NCBI GenBank assembly: GCA_037783545.1
Contig: JBBELK010000452.1
Location: 124,001 to 188,000, forward strand
Length of the DNA stretch: 64,000 nucleotides
Direction of reading: 5' to 3'
Source of the DNA: Henricia sp. BOLD:AAB3569
Lineage: Eukaryota > Echinodermata > Asteroidea > Spinulosida > Echinasteridae
Shown here: positions 48,734 to 59,784 of the stretch, piece after piece
How the letters are laid out: each line of letters begins with the position of its first letter
Numbering within the stretch: the first letter of the stretch is position 1
Notes under the pieces: generated by a model
The model's database searches: none
The model's input: the letters and a program-made list of their open reading frames with translations, nothing else
What the model was told of the DNA's origin: nothing
Translations under genes and position numbers: made by a program

Positions 48734-50673
48734 TCAACGGCCGTACAAATGTACACCAGCGCGGCGCATGCGCAGGGTGTCCCAACAGCCACGGTTATGG
48801 GAATAACCACGCAGCCGAGCTCCGTTTTCCCTAAACTCTGAAATTTCTCCGTCATTTCCCAGCGAAAATCTGTCAATTTTGCATGACAAGTGCGGAATAT
48901 ATACAGTTTGGAGCATGCAAAATTTGAAGTTGGTTGGAAAATTCCTTGATTTCCAAATTTGCCGGCATTTGGGACACACTTTGACCTAATTCCCGTCACA
49001 ATCTGGGGTGAGTCAACGGCCGTACAAATGTACACCAGCGCGGCGCAGGGTGTCCCAACAGCCACGGTTAGGGAAATAACCACGCAGCCGAGCTCCGTTT
49101 TCCCTAAACTCTGAAATTTCTCCGTCATTTCCCTGCGAAAATCTGTCAATTTTGCATGACAAGTGCGGAATATATACAGTTTGGAGCATGCAAAATTTGA
49201 AGTTGGTTGGAAAATTCCTTGATTTCCAAATTTGCCGGCATTTGGGACACACTTTGACCTAATTCCCGTCACAATCTGGGGTGAGTCAACGGCCGTACAA
49301 ATGCACACCAGCGCGGCGCATGCGCAGGGTGTCCCAACAGCCACAGTTAGGGGAATAACCACGCAGCCGAGCTCCGTTTTCCTTAAACTCTGAAATTTCT
49401 CCGTCATTTCCTAGCGAAAATCTGTCAATTTTGCATGACAAGTGCGGAATATATACAGTTTGGAGCATGCAAAATTTGAAGTTGGTTGGAAAATTCCTTG
49501 ATTTCCAAATTTGCCGGCATTTGGGACACACTTTGACCTAATTCCCGTCACAATCTGGGGTGAGTCAACGGCCGTACAAATGTACACCAGCGCGGCGCAT
49601 GCGCAGGGTGTCCCAACAGCCACGGTTAGGGGAATAACCACGCAGCCGAGCTCCGTTTTCCCTAAACTCTGAAATTTCTCCGTCATTTCCCAGCGAAAAT
49701 CTGTCAATTTTGCATGACAAGTGCGGAATATATACAGTTTGGAGCATGCAAAATTTGAAGTTGGTTGGAAAATTCCTTGATTTCCAAATTTGCCGGCATT
49801 TGGGACACACTTTGACCTAATTCCCGTCACAATCTGGGGTGAGTCAACGGCCGTACAAATGTACACCAGCGCGGCGCATGCGCAGGGTGTCCCAACAGCC
49901 ACGGTTATGGGAATAACCACGCAGCCGAGCTCCGTTTTCCCTAAACTCTGAAATTTCTCCGTCATTTCCCAGCGAAAATCTGTCAATTTTGCATGACAAG
50001 TGCGGAATATATACAGTTTGGAGCATGCAAAATTTGAAGTTGGTTGGAAAATTCCTTGATTTCCAAATTTGCCGGCATTTGAGACACACTTTGACCTAAT
50101 TCCCGTCACAATCTGGGGTGAGTCAACGGCCGTACAAATGTACACCAGCGCGGCGCAGGGTGTCCCAACAGCCACGGTTAGGGAAATAACTACGCAGCCG
50201 AGCTCCGTTTTCCCTAAACTCTGAAATTTCTCCGTCATTTCCCAGCGAAAATCTGTCAATTTTGCATGACAAGTGCGGAATAAATACAGTTTGGAGCATG
50301 CAAAATTTGAAGTTGGTTGGAAAATTCCTTGATTTCCAAATTTGCCGGCATTTGGGACACACTTTGACCTAATTCCCGTCACAATCTGGGGTGAGTCAAC
50401 GGCCGTACAAATGCACACCAGCGCGGCGCATGCGCAGGGTGTCCCAACAGCCACGGTTAGGGGAATAACCACGCAGCGGAGCTCCGTTTTCCCTAAACTC
50501 TGAAATTTCTCCGTCATTTCCTAGCGAAAATCTGTCAATTTTGCATGACAAGTGCGGAATATATACAGTTTGGAGCATGCAAAATTTGAAGTTGGTTGGA
50601 AAATTCCTTGATTTCCAAATTTTCCGGAATTGGGACACACTTTGACCTAATTCCCGTCACAATCTGGGGTGAG
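48734..50673 (+). repeat. Right-hand mosaic, segment 1
   Basis: Seven units: GTTATGGG; GGGAAA/CCCTGCG (49013); TGCACACC/CCACAGTTAG/CCTTAAAC (49286); plain; GTTATGGG/TTGAG; GGGAAA/ACTACGCAG/TAAATACAG (50123); TGCACACC/GCGGAG ending TTTTCCGGAATT (50396, 278 bp). The first three units recur at 56463-57293 (offset 7729). Confidence 0.9.
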
Positions 50674-53667
50674 TCAACGGCCGTACAAATGTACACCAGC
50701 GCGGCGCATGCGCAGGGTGTCCCAACAGCCACGGTTAGGGGAATAACCACGCAGCCGAGCTCCGTTTTCCCTAAACTCTGAAATTTCTCCGTCATTTCCT
50801 AGCGAAAATCTGTCAATTTTGCATGACAAGTGCGGAATATATACAGTTTGGAGCATGCAAAATTTGAAGTTGGTTGGAAAATTCCTTGATTTCCAAATTT
50901 GCCGGCATTTGGGACACACTTTGACCTAATTCCCGTCACAATCTGGGGTGAGTCAACGGCCGTACAAATGTACACCAGCGCGGCGCATGCGCAGGGTGTC
51001 CCAACAGCCACGGTTATGGGAATAACCACGCAGCCGAGCTCCGTTTTCCCTAAACTCTGAAATTTCTCCGTCATTTCCCAGCGAAAATCTGTCAATTTTG
51101 CATGACAAGTGCGGAATATATACAGTTTGGAGCATGCAAAATTTGAAGTTGGTTGGAAAATTCCTTGATTTCCAAATTTGCCGGCATTTGAGACACACTT
51201 TGACCTAATTCCCGTCACAATCTGGGGTGAGTCAACGGCCGTAGAAATGTACACCAGCGCGGCGCAGGGTGTCCCAACAGCCACGGTTAGGGAAATAACC
51301 ACGCAGCCGAGCTCCGTTTTCCCTAAACTCTGAAATTTCTCCGTCATTTCCCAGCGAAAATCTGTCAATTTTGCATGACAAGTGCGGAATATATACAGTT
51401 TGGGACACACTTTGACCTAATTCCCGTCACAATCTGGGGTGAGTCAACGGCCGTACAAATGCACACCAGCGCGGCGCATGCGCAGGGTGTCCCAACAGCC
51501 ACGGTTAGGGAAATAACCACGCAGCGGAGCTCCGTTTTCCCTAAACTCTGAAATTTCTCCGTCATTTCCTAGCGAAAATCTGTCAATTTTGCATGACAAG
51601 TGCGGAATATATACAGTTTGGAGCATGCAAAATTTGAAGTTGGTTGGAAAATTCCTTGATTTCCAAATTTGCCGGCATTTGGGACACACTTTGACCTAAT
51701 TCCCGTCACAATCTGGGGTGAGTCAACGGCCGTACAAATGTACACCAGCGCGGCGCATGCGCAGGGTGTCCCAACAGCCACGGTTAGGGGAATAACCACG
51801 CAGCCGAGCTCCGTTTTCCCTAAACTCTGAAATTTCTCCGTCATTTCCTAGCGAAAATCTGTCAATTTTGCATGACAAGTGCGGAATATATACAGTTTGG
51901 AGCATGCAAAATTTGAAGTTGGTTGGAAAATTCCTTGATTTCCAAATTTGCCGGCATTTGGGACACACTTTGACCTAATTCCCGTCACAATCTGGGGTGA
52001 GTCAACGGCCGTACAAATGTACACCAGCGCGGCGCATGCGCAGGGTGTCCCAACAGCCACGGTTAGGGGAATAACCACGCAGCCGAGCTCCGTTTTCCCT
52101 AAACTCTGAAATTTCTCCGTCATTTCCCAGCGAAAATCTGTTAATTTTGCATGACAAGTGCGGAATATATACAGTTTGGAGCATGCAAAATTTGAAGTTG
52201 GTTGGAAAATTCCTTGATTTCCAAATTTGCCGGCATTTGGGACACACTTTGACCTAATTCCCGTCACATTCTGGGGTGAGTCAACGGCCGTACAAATGTA
52301 CACCTGCGCGGCGCATGCGCAGGGTGTCCCAACAGCCACGGTTAGGGGAATAACCACGCAGCCGAGCTCCGTTTTCCCTAAACTCTGAAATTTCTCCGTC
52401 ATTTCCCAGCGAAAATCTGTCAATTTTGCATGACAAGTGCGGAATATATACAGTTTGGAGCATGCAAAATTTGAAGTTGGTTGGAAAATTCCTTGATTTC
52501 CAAATTTTCCGGAATTGGGACACACTTTGACCTAATTCCCGTCACAATCTGGGGTGAGTCAACGGCCGTACAAATGTACACCAGCGCGGCGCATGCGCAG
52601 GGTGTCCCAACAGCCACGGTTAGGGGAATAACCACGCAGCCGAGCTCCGTTTTCCCTAAACTCTGAAATTTCTCCGTCATTTCCTAGCGAAAATCTGTCA
52701 ATTTTGCATGACAAGTGCGGAATATATACAGTTTGGAGCATGCAAAATTTGAAGTTGGTTGGAAAATTCCTTGATTTCCAAATTTGCCGGCATTTGGGAC
52801 ACACTTTGACCTAATTCCCGTCACAATCTGGGGTGAGTCAACGGCCGTACAAATGTACACCAGCGCGGCGCATGCGCAGGGTGTCCCAACAGCCACGGTT
52901 ATGGGAATAACCACGCAGCCGAGCTCCGTTTTCCCTAAACTCTGAAATTTCTCCGTCATTTCCCAGCGAAAATCTGTCAATTTTGCATGACAAGTGCGGA
53001 ATATATACAGTTTGGAGCATGCAAAATTTGAAGTTGGTTGGAAAATTCCTTGATTTCCAAATTTGCCGGCATTTGAGACACACTTTGACCTAATTCCCGT
53101 CACAATCTGGGGTGAGTCAACGGCCGTAGAAATGTACACCAGCGCGGCGCAGGGTGTCCCAACAGCCACGGTTAGGGAAATAACCACGCAGCCGAGCTCC
53201 GTTTTCCCTAAACTCTGAAATTTCTCCGTCATTTCAAGCGAAAATCTGTCAATTTTGCATGACAAGTGCGGAATATATACAGTTTGGAGCATGCAAAATT
53301 TGAAGTTGGTTGGAAAATTCCTTGATTTCCAAATTTGCCGGCATTTGGGACACACTTTGACCTAATTCCCGTCACAATCTGGGGTGAGTCAACGGCCATA
53401 CAAATGTACACCAGCGCGGCGCATGCGCAGGGTGTCCCAACAGCCACGGTTAGGGGAATAACCACGCAGCCGAGCTCCGTTTTCCCTAAACTCTGAAATT
53501 TCTCCGTCATTTCCCAGCGAAAATCTGTCAATTTTGCATGACAAGTGCGGAATATATACAGTTTGGAGCATGCAAAATTTGAAGTTGGTTGGAAAATTCC
53601 TTGATTTCCAAATTTTCCGGCATTTGGGACACACTTTGACCTAATTCCCGTCACAATCTGGGGTGAG
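50674..53667 (+). repeat. Segment duplicated at 59785-62499
   Basis: Eleven units, including the 212-bp truncated unit at 51232 and the 272-bp CATTTCAAGCG unit at 53117. The order is the same at 59785-62499, first at offset 9111 and, after one extra unit here (52002, private GTTAATTTT), at offset 8832. Shared rare markers (GCCGTAGAAATG, the 61-bp deletion, CATTTCAAGCG, GCCATACAAATG) make common origin certain. Confidence 0.93.
51232..51443 (+). repeat. Truncated 212-bp monomer
   Basis: A 273-bp type unit (GCCGTAGAAATG, GGGAAA) that has lost 61 bp. ATACAGTTTGG is joined directly to GACACACTTTG. The two ends share TTTGG in the intact unit, so the deletion has 5 bp of microhomology. It removes the right arm of the 11-bp inverted repeat and both arms of the TTGGAAA inverted repeat. 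Confidence 0.95.
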
Positions 53668-55073
53668 TCAACGGCCGTATAAATGTACACCAGCGCGGCG
53701 CATGCGCAGGGTGTCCCAACAGCCACGGTTAGGGGAATAACCACGCAGCCTAGCTCCGTTTTCCCTAAACTCTGAAATTTCTCCGTCATTTCTCAGCGAA
53801 AATCTGTCAATTTTGCATGACAAGTGCGGAATATATACAGTTTGGAGCATGCAAAATTTGAAGTTGGTTGGAAAATTCCTTGATTTCCAAATTTGCCGGC
53901 ATTTGGGACACACTTTGACCTAATTCCCGTCACAATCTGCGGTGAGTCAACGGCCGTACAAATGTACACCAGCGCGGCGCATGCGCAGGGTATCCCAACA
54001 GCCACGGTTATGGGAATAACCACGCAGCCGAGCTCCGTTTTCCCTAAACTCTGAAATTTCTCCGTCATTTCCCAGCGAAAATCTGTCAATTTTGCATGAC
54101 AAGTGCGGAATATATACAGTTTGGAGCATGCAAAATTTGAAGTTGGTTGGAAAATTCCTTGATTTCCAAATTTGCCGGCATTTGGGACACACTTTGACCT
54201 AATTCCCGTCACAATCTGGGGTGAGTCAACGGCCGTACAAATGTACACCAGCGCGGCGCAGGGTGTCCCAACAGCCACGGTTAGGGAAATAACCACGCAG
54301 CCTAGCTCCGTTTTCCCTAAACTCTGAAATTTCTCCGTCATTTCCCTGCGAAAATCTGTCAATTTTGCATGACAAGTGCGGAATATATACAGTTTGGAGC
54401 ATGCAAAATTTGAAGTTGGTTGGAAAATTCCTTGATTTCCAAATTTGCCGGCATTTGGGACACACTTTGACCGAATTCCCGTCACAATCTGGGGTGAGTC
54501 AACGGCCGTACAAATGTACACCAGCGCGGCGCATGCGCATGGTGTCCCAACAGCCACGGTTAGGGGAATAACCACGCAGCCGAGCTCCGTTTTCCCTAAA
54601 CTCTGAAATTTCTCCGTCATTTCCCAGCGAAAATCTGTCAATTTTGCATGACAAGTGCGGAATATATACAGTTTGGAGCATGCAAAATTTGAAGTTGGTT
54701 GGAAAATTCCTTGATTTCCAAATTTGCCGGCATTTGGGACACACTTTGACCTAATTCCCGTCACAATCTGGGGTGAGTCAACGGCCGTACAAATGTACAC
54801 CAGCGCGGCGCATGCGCAGGGTGTCCCAACAGCCACGGTTAGGGGAATAACCACGCAGCCGAGCTCCGTTTTCCCTAAACTCTGAAATTTCTCCGTCATT
54901 TCCCAGCGAAAATCTGTCAATTTTGCATGACAAGTGCGGAATATATACAGTTTGGAGCATGCAAAATTTGAAGTTGGTTGGAAAATTCCTTGATTTGGAA
55001 AATTCCTTGATTTCCAAATTTTCCGGCATTTGGGACACACTTTGACCTAATTCCCGTCACAATCTGGGGTGAG
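53668..55073 (+). repeat. 5-mer HOR copy 1, 1406 bp
   Basis: Units: GCCGTATAAATG/GCAGCCTAG ending CTGCGGTGAG; GTTATGGG; GGGAAA/CCCTGCG; GCGCATGGTG; and a 296-bp unit with a 17-bp internal duplication. The next copy begins at 55074 with the same markers. The third unit here also has GCAGCCTAG and ends ACCGAATTCC, both absent from the next copy. Confidence 0.92.
54778..55073 (+). repeat. 296-bp monomer with 17-bp tandem duplication
   Basis: GGAAAATTCCTTGATTT occurs twice in a row, at 54980-54996 and 54997-55013, in an otherwise ordinary 279-bp unit. It is the only such duplication in the window. It adds a second left arm to the TTGGAAA inverted repeat and shifts the minus-strand open frame. 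Confidence 0.95.
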
Positions 55074-56462
55074 TCAACGGCCGTATAAATGTACACCAGC
55101 GCGGCGCATGCGCAGGGTGTCCCAACAGCCACGGTTAGGGGAATAACCACGCAGCCTAGCTCCGTTTTCCCTAAACTCTGAAATTTCTCCGTCATTTCCC
55201 AGCGAAAATCTGTCAATTTTGCATGACAAGTGCGGAATATATACAGTTTGGAGCATGCAAAATTTGAAGTTGGTTGGAAAATTCCTTGATTTCCAAATTT
55301 GCCGGCATTTGGGACACACTTTGACCTAATTCCCGTCACAATCTGCGGTGAGTCAACGGCCGTACAAATGTACACCAGCGCGGCGCATGCGCAGGGTGTC
55401 CCAACAGCCACGGTTATGGGAATAACCACGCAGCCGAGCTCCGTTTTCCCTAAACTCTGAAATTTCTCCGTCATTTCCCAGCGAAAATCTGTCAATTTTG
55501 CATGACAAGTGCGGAATATATACAGTTTGGAGCATGCAAAATTTGAAGTTGGTTGGAAAATTCCTTGATTTCCAAATTTGCCGGCATTTGGGACACACTT
55601 TGACCTAATTCCCGTCACAATCTGGGGTGAGTCAACGGCCGTACAAATGTACACCAGCGCGGCGCAGGGTGTCCCAACAGCCACGGTTAGGGAAATAACC
55701 ACGCAGCCGAGCTCCGTTTTCCCTAAACTCTGAAATTTCTCCGTCATTTCCCTGCGAAAATCTGTCAATTTTGCATGACAAGTGCGGAATATATACAGTT
55801 TGGAGCATGCAAAATTTGAAGTTGGTTGGAAAATTCCTTGATTTCCAAATTTGCCGGCATTTGGGACACACTTTGACCTAATTCCCGTCACAATCTGGGG
55901 TGAGTCAACGGCCGTACAAATGTACACCAGCGCGGCGCATGCGCATGGTGTCCCAACAGCCACGGTTAGGGGAATAACCACGCAGCCGAGCTCCGTTTTC
56001 CCTAAACTCTGAAATTTCTCCGTCATTTCCCAGCGAAAATCTGTCAATTTTGCATGACAAGTGCGGAATATATACAGTTTGGAGCATGCAAAATTTGAAG
56101 TTGGTTGGAAAATTCCTTGATTTCCAAATTTTCCGGCATTTGGGACACACTTTGACCTAATTCCCGTCACAATCTGGGGTGAGTCAACGGCCGTACAAAT
56201 GTACACCAGCGCGGCGCATGCGCAGGGTGTCCCAACAGCCACGGTTAGGGGAATAACCACGCAGCCGAGCTCCGTTTTCCCTAAACTCTGAAATTTCTCC
56301 GTCATTTCCCAGCGAAAATCTGTCAATTGTGCATGACAAGTGCGGAATATATACAGTTTGGAGCATGCAAAATTTAAAGTTGGTTGGAAAATTCCTTGAT
56401 TTCCAAATTTGCCGGCATTTGGGACACACTTTGACCTAATTCCCGACACACTCTGGGGTGAG
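55074..56462 (+). repeat. 5-mer HOR copy 2, 1389 bp
   Basis: The first four units match 53668-54777 (GCCGTATAAATG/GCCTAG, CTGCGGTGAG/GTTATGGG, CCCTGCG, GCGCATGGTG). The fifth (56184) is a plain unit with private CAATTGTGC and an altered end (CCCGACACACTCTGGGG). Confidence 0.92.
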
Positions 56463-57845
56463 TCAACGGCCGTACAAATGTACACCAGCGCGGCGCATGC
56501 GCAGGGTGTCCCAACAGCCACGGTTATGGGAATAACCACGCAGCCGAGCTCCGTTTTCCCTAAACTCTGAAATTTCTCCGTCATTTCCCAGCGAAAATCT
56601 GTCAATTTTGCATGACAAGTGCGGAATATATACAGTTTGGAGCATGCAAAATTTGAAGTTGGTTGGAAAATTCCTTGATTTCCAAATTTTCCGGCATTTG
56701 GGACACACTTTGACCTAATTCCCGTCACAATCTGGGGTGAGTCAACGGCCGTACAAATGTACACCAGCGCGGCGCAGGGTGTCCCAACAGCCACGGTTAG
56801 GGAAATAACCACGCAGCCGAGCTCCGTTTTCCCTAAACTCTGAAATTTCTCCGTCATTTCCCTGCGAAAATCTGTCAATTTTGCATGACAAGTGCGGAAT
56901 ATATACAGTTTGGAGCATGCAAAATTTGAAGTTGGTTGGAAAATTCCTTGATTTCCAAATTTGCCGGCATTTGGGACACACTTTGACCTAATTCCCGTCA
57001 CAATCTGGGGTGAGTCAACGGCCGTACAAATGCACACCAGCGCGGCGCATGCGCAGGGTGTCCCAACAGCCACAGTTAGGGGAATAACCACGCAGCCGAG
57101 CTCCGTTTTCCTTAAACTCTGAAATTTCTCCGTCATTTCCTAGCGAAAATCTGTCAATTTTGCATGACAAGTGCGGAATATATACAGTTTGGAGCATGCA
57201 AAATTTGAAGTTGGTTGGAAAATTCCTTGATTTCCAAATTTGCCGGCATTTGGGACACACTTTGACCTAATTCCCGTCACAATCTGGGGTGAGTCAACGG
57301 CCGTACAAATGTACACCAGCGCGGCGCAGGGTGTCCCAACAGCCACGGTTAGGGAAATAACCACGCAGCCGAGCTCCGTTTTCCCTAAACTCTGAAATTT
57401 CTCCGTCATTTCCCAGCGAAAATCTGTCAATTTTGCATGACAAGTGCGGAATATATACAGTTTGGAGCATGCAAAATTTGAAGTTGGTTGGAAAATTCCT
57501 TGATTTCCAAATTTGCCGGCATTTGGGACACACTTTGACCTAATTCCCGTCACAATCTGGGGTGAGTCAACGGCCGTACAAATGTACACCAGCGCGGCGC
57601 ATGCGCAGGGTGTCCCAACAGCCACGGTTATGGGAATAACCACACAGCCGAGCTCCGTTTTCCCTAAACTCTGAAATTTCTCCGTCATTTCCCAGCGAAA
57701 ATCTGTCAATTTTGCATGACAAGTGCGGAATATATACAGTTTGGAGCATGCAAAATTTGAAGTTGGTTGGAAAATTCCTTGATTTCCAAATTTGCCGGCA
57801 TTTGAGACACACTTTGACCTAATTCCCGTCACAATCTGGGGTGAG
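56463..57845 (+). repeat. Right-hand mosaic, copy of the 48734 segment
   Basis: GTTATGGG/TTTTCCGGC, GGGAAA/CCCTGCG and TGCACACC/CCACAGTTAG/CCTTAAAC units repeat 48734-49564 at offset 7729. A 273-bp GGGAAA unit (57294) then stands where 49565 is a plain 279-bp unit, followed by a GTTATGGG unit with private CCACACAG. Confidence 0.9.
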
Positions 57846-59784
57846 TCAACGGCCGTACAAATGTACACCAGCGCGGCGCAGGGTGTCCCAACAGCCACGG
57901 TTAGGGAAATAACTACGCAGCCGAGCTCCGTTTTCCCTAAACTCTGAAATTTCTCCGTCATTTCCCAGCGAAAATCTGTCAATTTTGCATGACAAGTGCG
58001 GAATAAATTCGGTTTGGAGCATGCAAAATTTGAAGTTGGTTGGAAAATTCCTTGATTTCCAAATTTGCCGGCATTTGGGACACACTTTGACCTAATTCCC
58101 GTCACAATCTGGGGTGAGTCAACGGCCGTACAAATGCACACCAGCGCGGCGCATGCGCAGGGTGTCCCAACAGCCACGGTTAGGGGAATAACCACGCAGC
58201 GGAGCTCCGTTTTCCCTAAACTCTGAAATTTCTCCGTCATTTCCTAGCGAAAATCTGTCAATTTTGCATGACAAGTGCGGAATATATACAGTTTGGAGCA
58301 TGCAAAATTTGAAGTTGGTTGGAAAATTCCTTGATTTCCAAATTTGCCGGCATTTGGGACACACTTTGACCTAATTCCCGTCACAATCTGGGGTGAGTCA
58401 ACGGCCGTACAAATGTACACCAGCGCGGCGCATGCGCAGGGTGTCCCAACAGCCACGGTTAGGGGAATAACCACGCAGCCGAGCTCCGTTTTCCCTAAAC
58501 TCTGAAATTTCTCCGTCATTTCCCAGCGAAAATCTGTCAATTTTGCATGACAAGTGCGGAATATATACAGTTTGGAGCATGCAAAATTTGAAGTTGGTTG
58601 GAAAATTCCTTGATTTCCAAATTTTCCGGAATTGGGACACACTTTGACCTAATTCCCGTCACAATCTGGGGTGAGTCAACGGCCGTACAAATGTACACCA
58701 GCGCGGCGCATGCGCAGGGTGTCCCAACAGCCACGGTTAGGGGAATAACCACGCAGCCGAGCTCCGTTTTCCCTAAACTCTGAAATTTCTCCGTCATTTC
58801 CTAGCGAAAATCTGTCAATTTTGCATGACAAGTGCGGAATATATACAGTTTGGAGCATGCAAAATTTGAAGTTGGTTGGAAAATTCCTTGATTTCCAAAT
58901 TTGCCGGCATTTGGGACACACTTTGACCTAATTCCCGTCACAATCTGGGGTGAGTCAACGGCCGTACAAATGTACACCAGCGCGGCGCATGCGCAGGGTG
59001 TCCCAACAGCCACGGTTAGGGGAATAACCACGCAGCCGAGCTCCGTTTTCCCTAAACTCTGAAATTTCTCCGTCATTTCCCAGCGAAAATCTGTCAATTT
59101 TGCATGACAAGTGCGGAATATATACAGTTTGGAGCATGCAAAATTTGAAGTTGGTTGGAAAATTCCTTGATTTCCAAATTTGCCGGCATTTGGGACACAC
59201 TTTGACCTAATTCCCGTCACAATCTGGGGTGAGTCAACGGCCGTACAAATGTACACCAGCGCGGCGCATGCGCAGGGTGTCCCAACAGCCACGGTTATGG
59301 GAATAACCACGCAGCCGAGCTCCGTTTTCCCTAAACTCTGAAATTTCTCCGTCATTTCCCAGCGAAAATCTGTCAATTTTGCATGACAAGTGCGGAATAT
59401 ATACAGTTTGGAGCATGCAACATTTGAAGTTGGTTGGAAAATTCCTTGATTTCCAAATTTGCCGGCATTTGAGACACACTTTGACCTAATTCCCGTCACA
59501 ATCTGGGGTGAGTCAACGGCCGTACAAATGTACACCAGCGCGGCGCAGGGTGTCCCAACAGCCACGGTTAGGGAAATAACTACGCAGCCGAGCTCCGTTT
59601 TCCCTAAACTCTGAAATTTCTCCGTCATTTCCCAGCGAAAATCTGTCAATTTTGCATGACAAGTGCGGAATAAATACAGTTTGGAGCATGCAAAATTTGA
59701 AGTTGGTTGGAAAATTCCTTGATTTCCAAATTTTCCGGAATTGGGACACACTTTGACCTAATTCCCGTCACAATCTGGGGTGAG
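57846..59784 (+). repeat. Right-hand mosaic, segment repeated at 62500
   Basis: Units GGGAAA/ACTACGCAG (57846, private TAAATTCGG), TGCACACC/GCGGAG (58119), TTTTCCGGAATT (58398, 278 bp) and CCTAGCG (58676) recur at 62500, 62773, 63052 and 63330, all at offset 4654. The block continues with a plain unit, a GTTATGGG/GCAACATTT unit, and an ACTACGCAG unit (59513) that itself ends in TTTTCCGGAATT. Confidence 0.91.
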
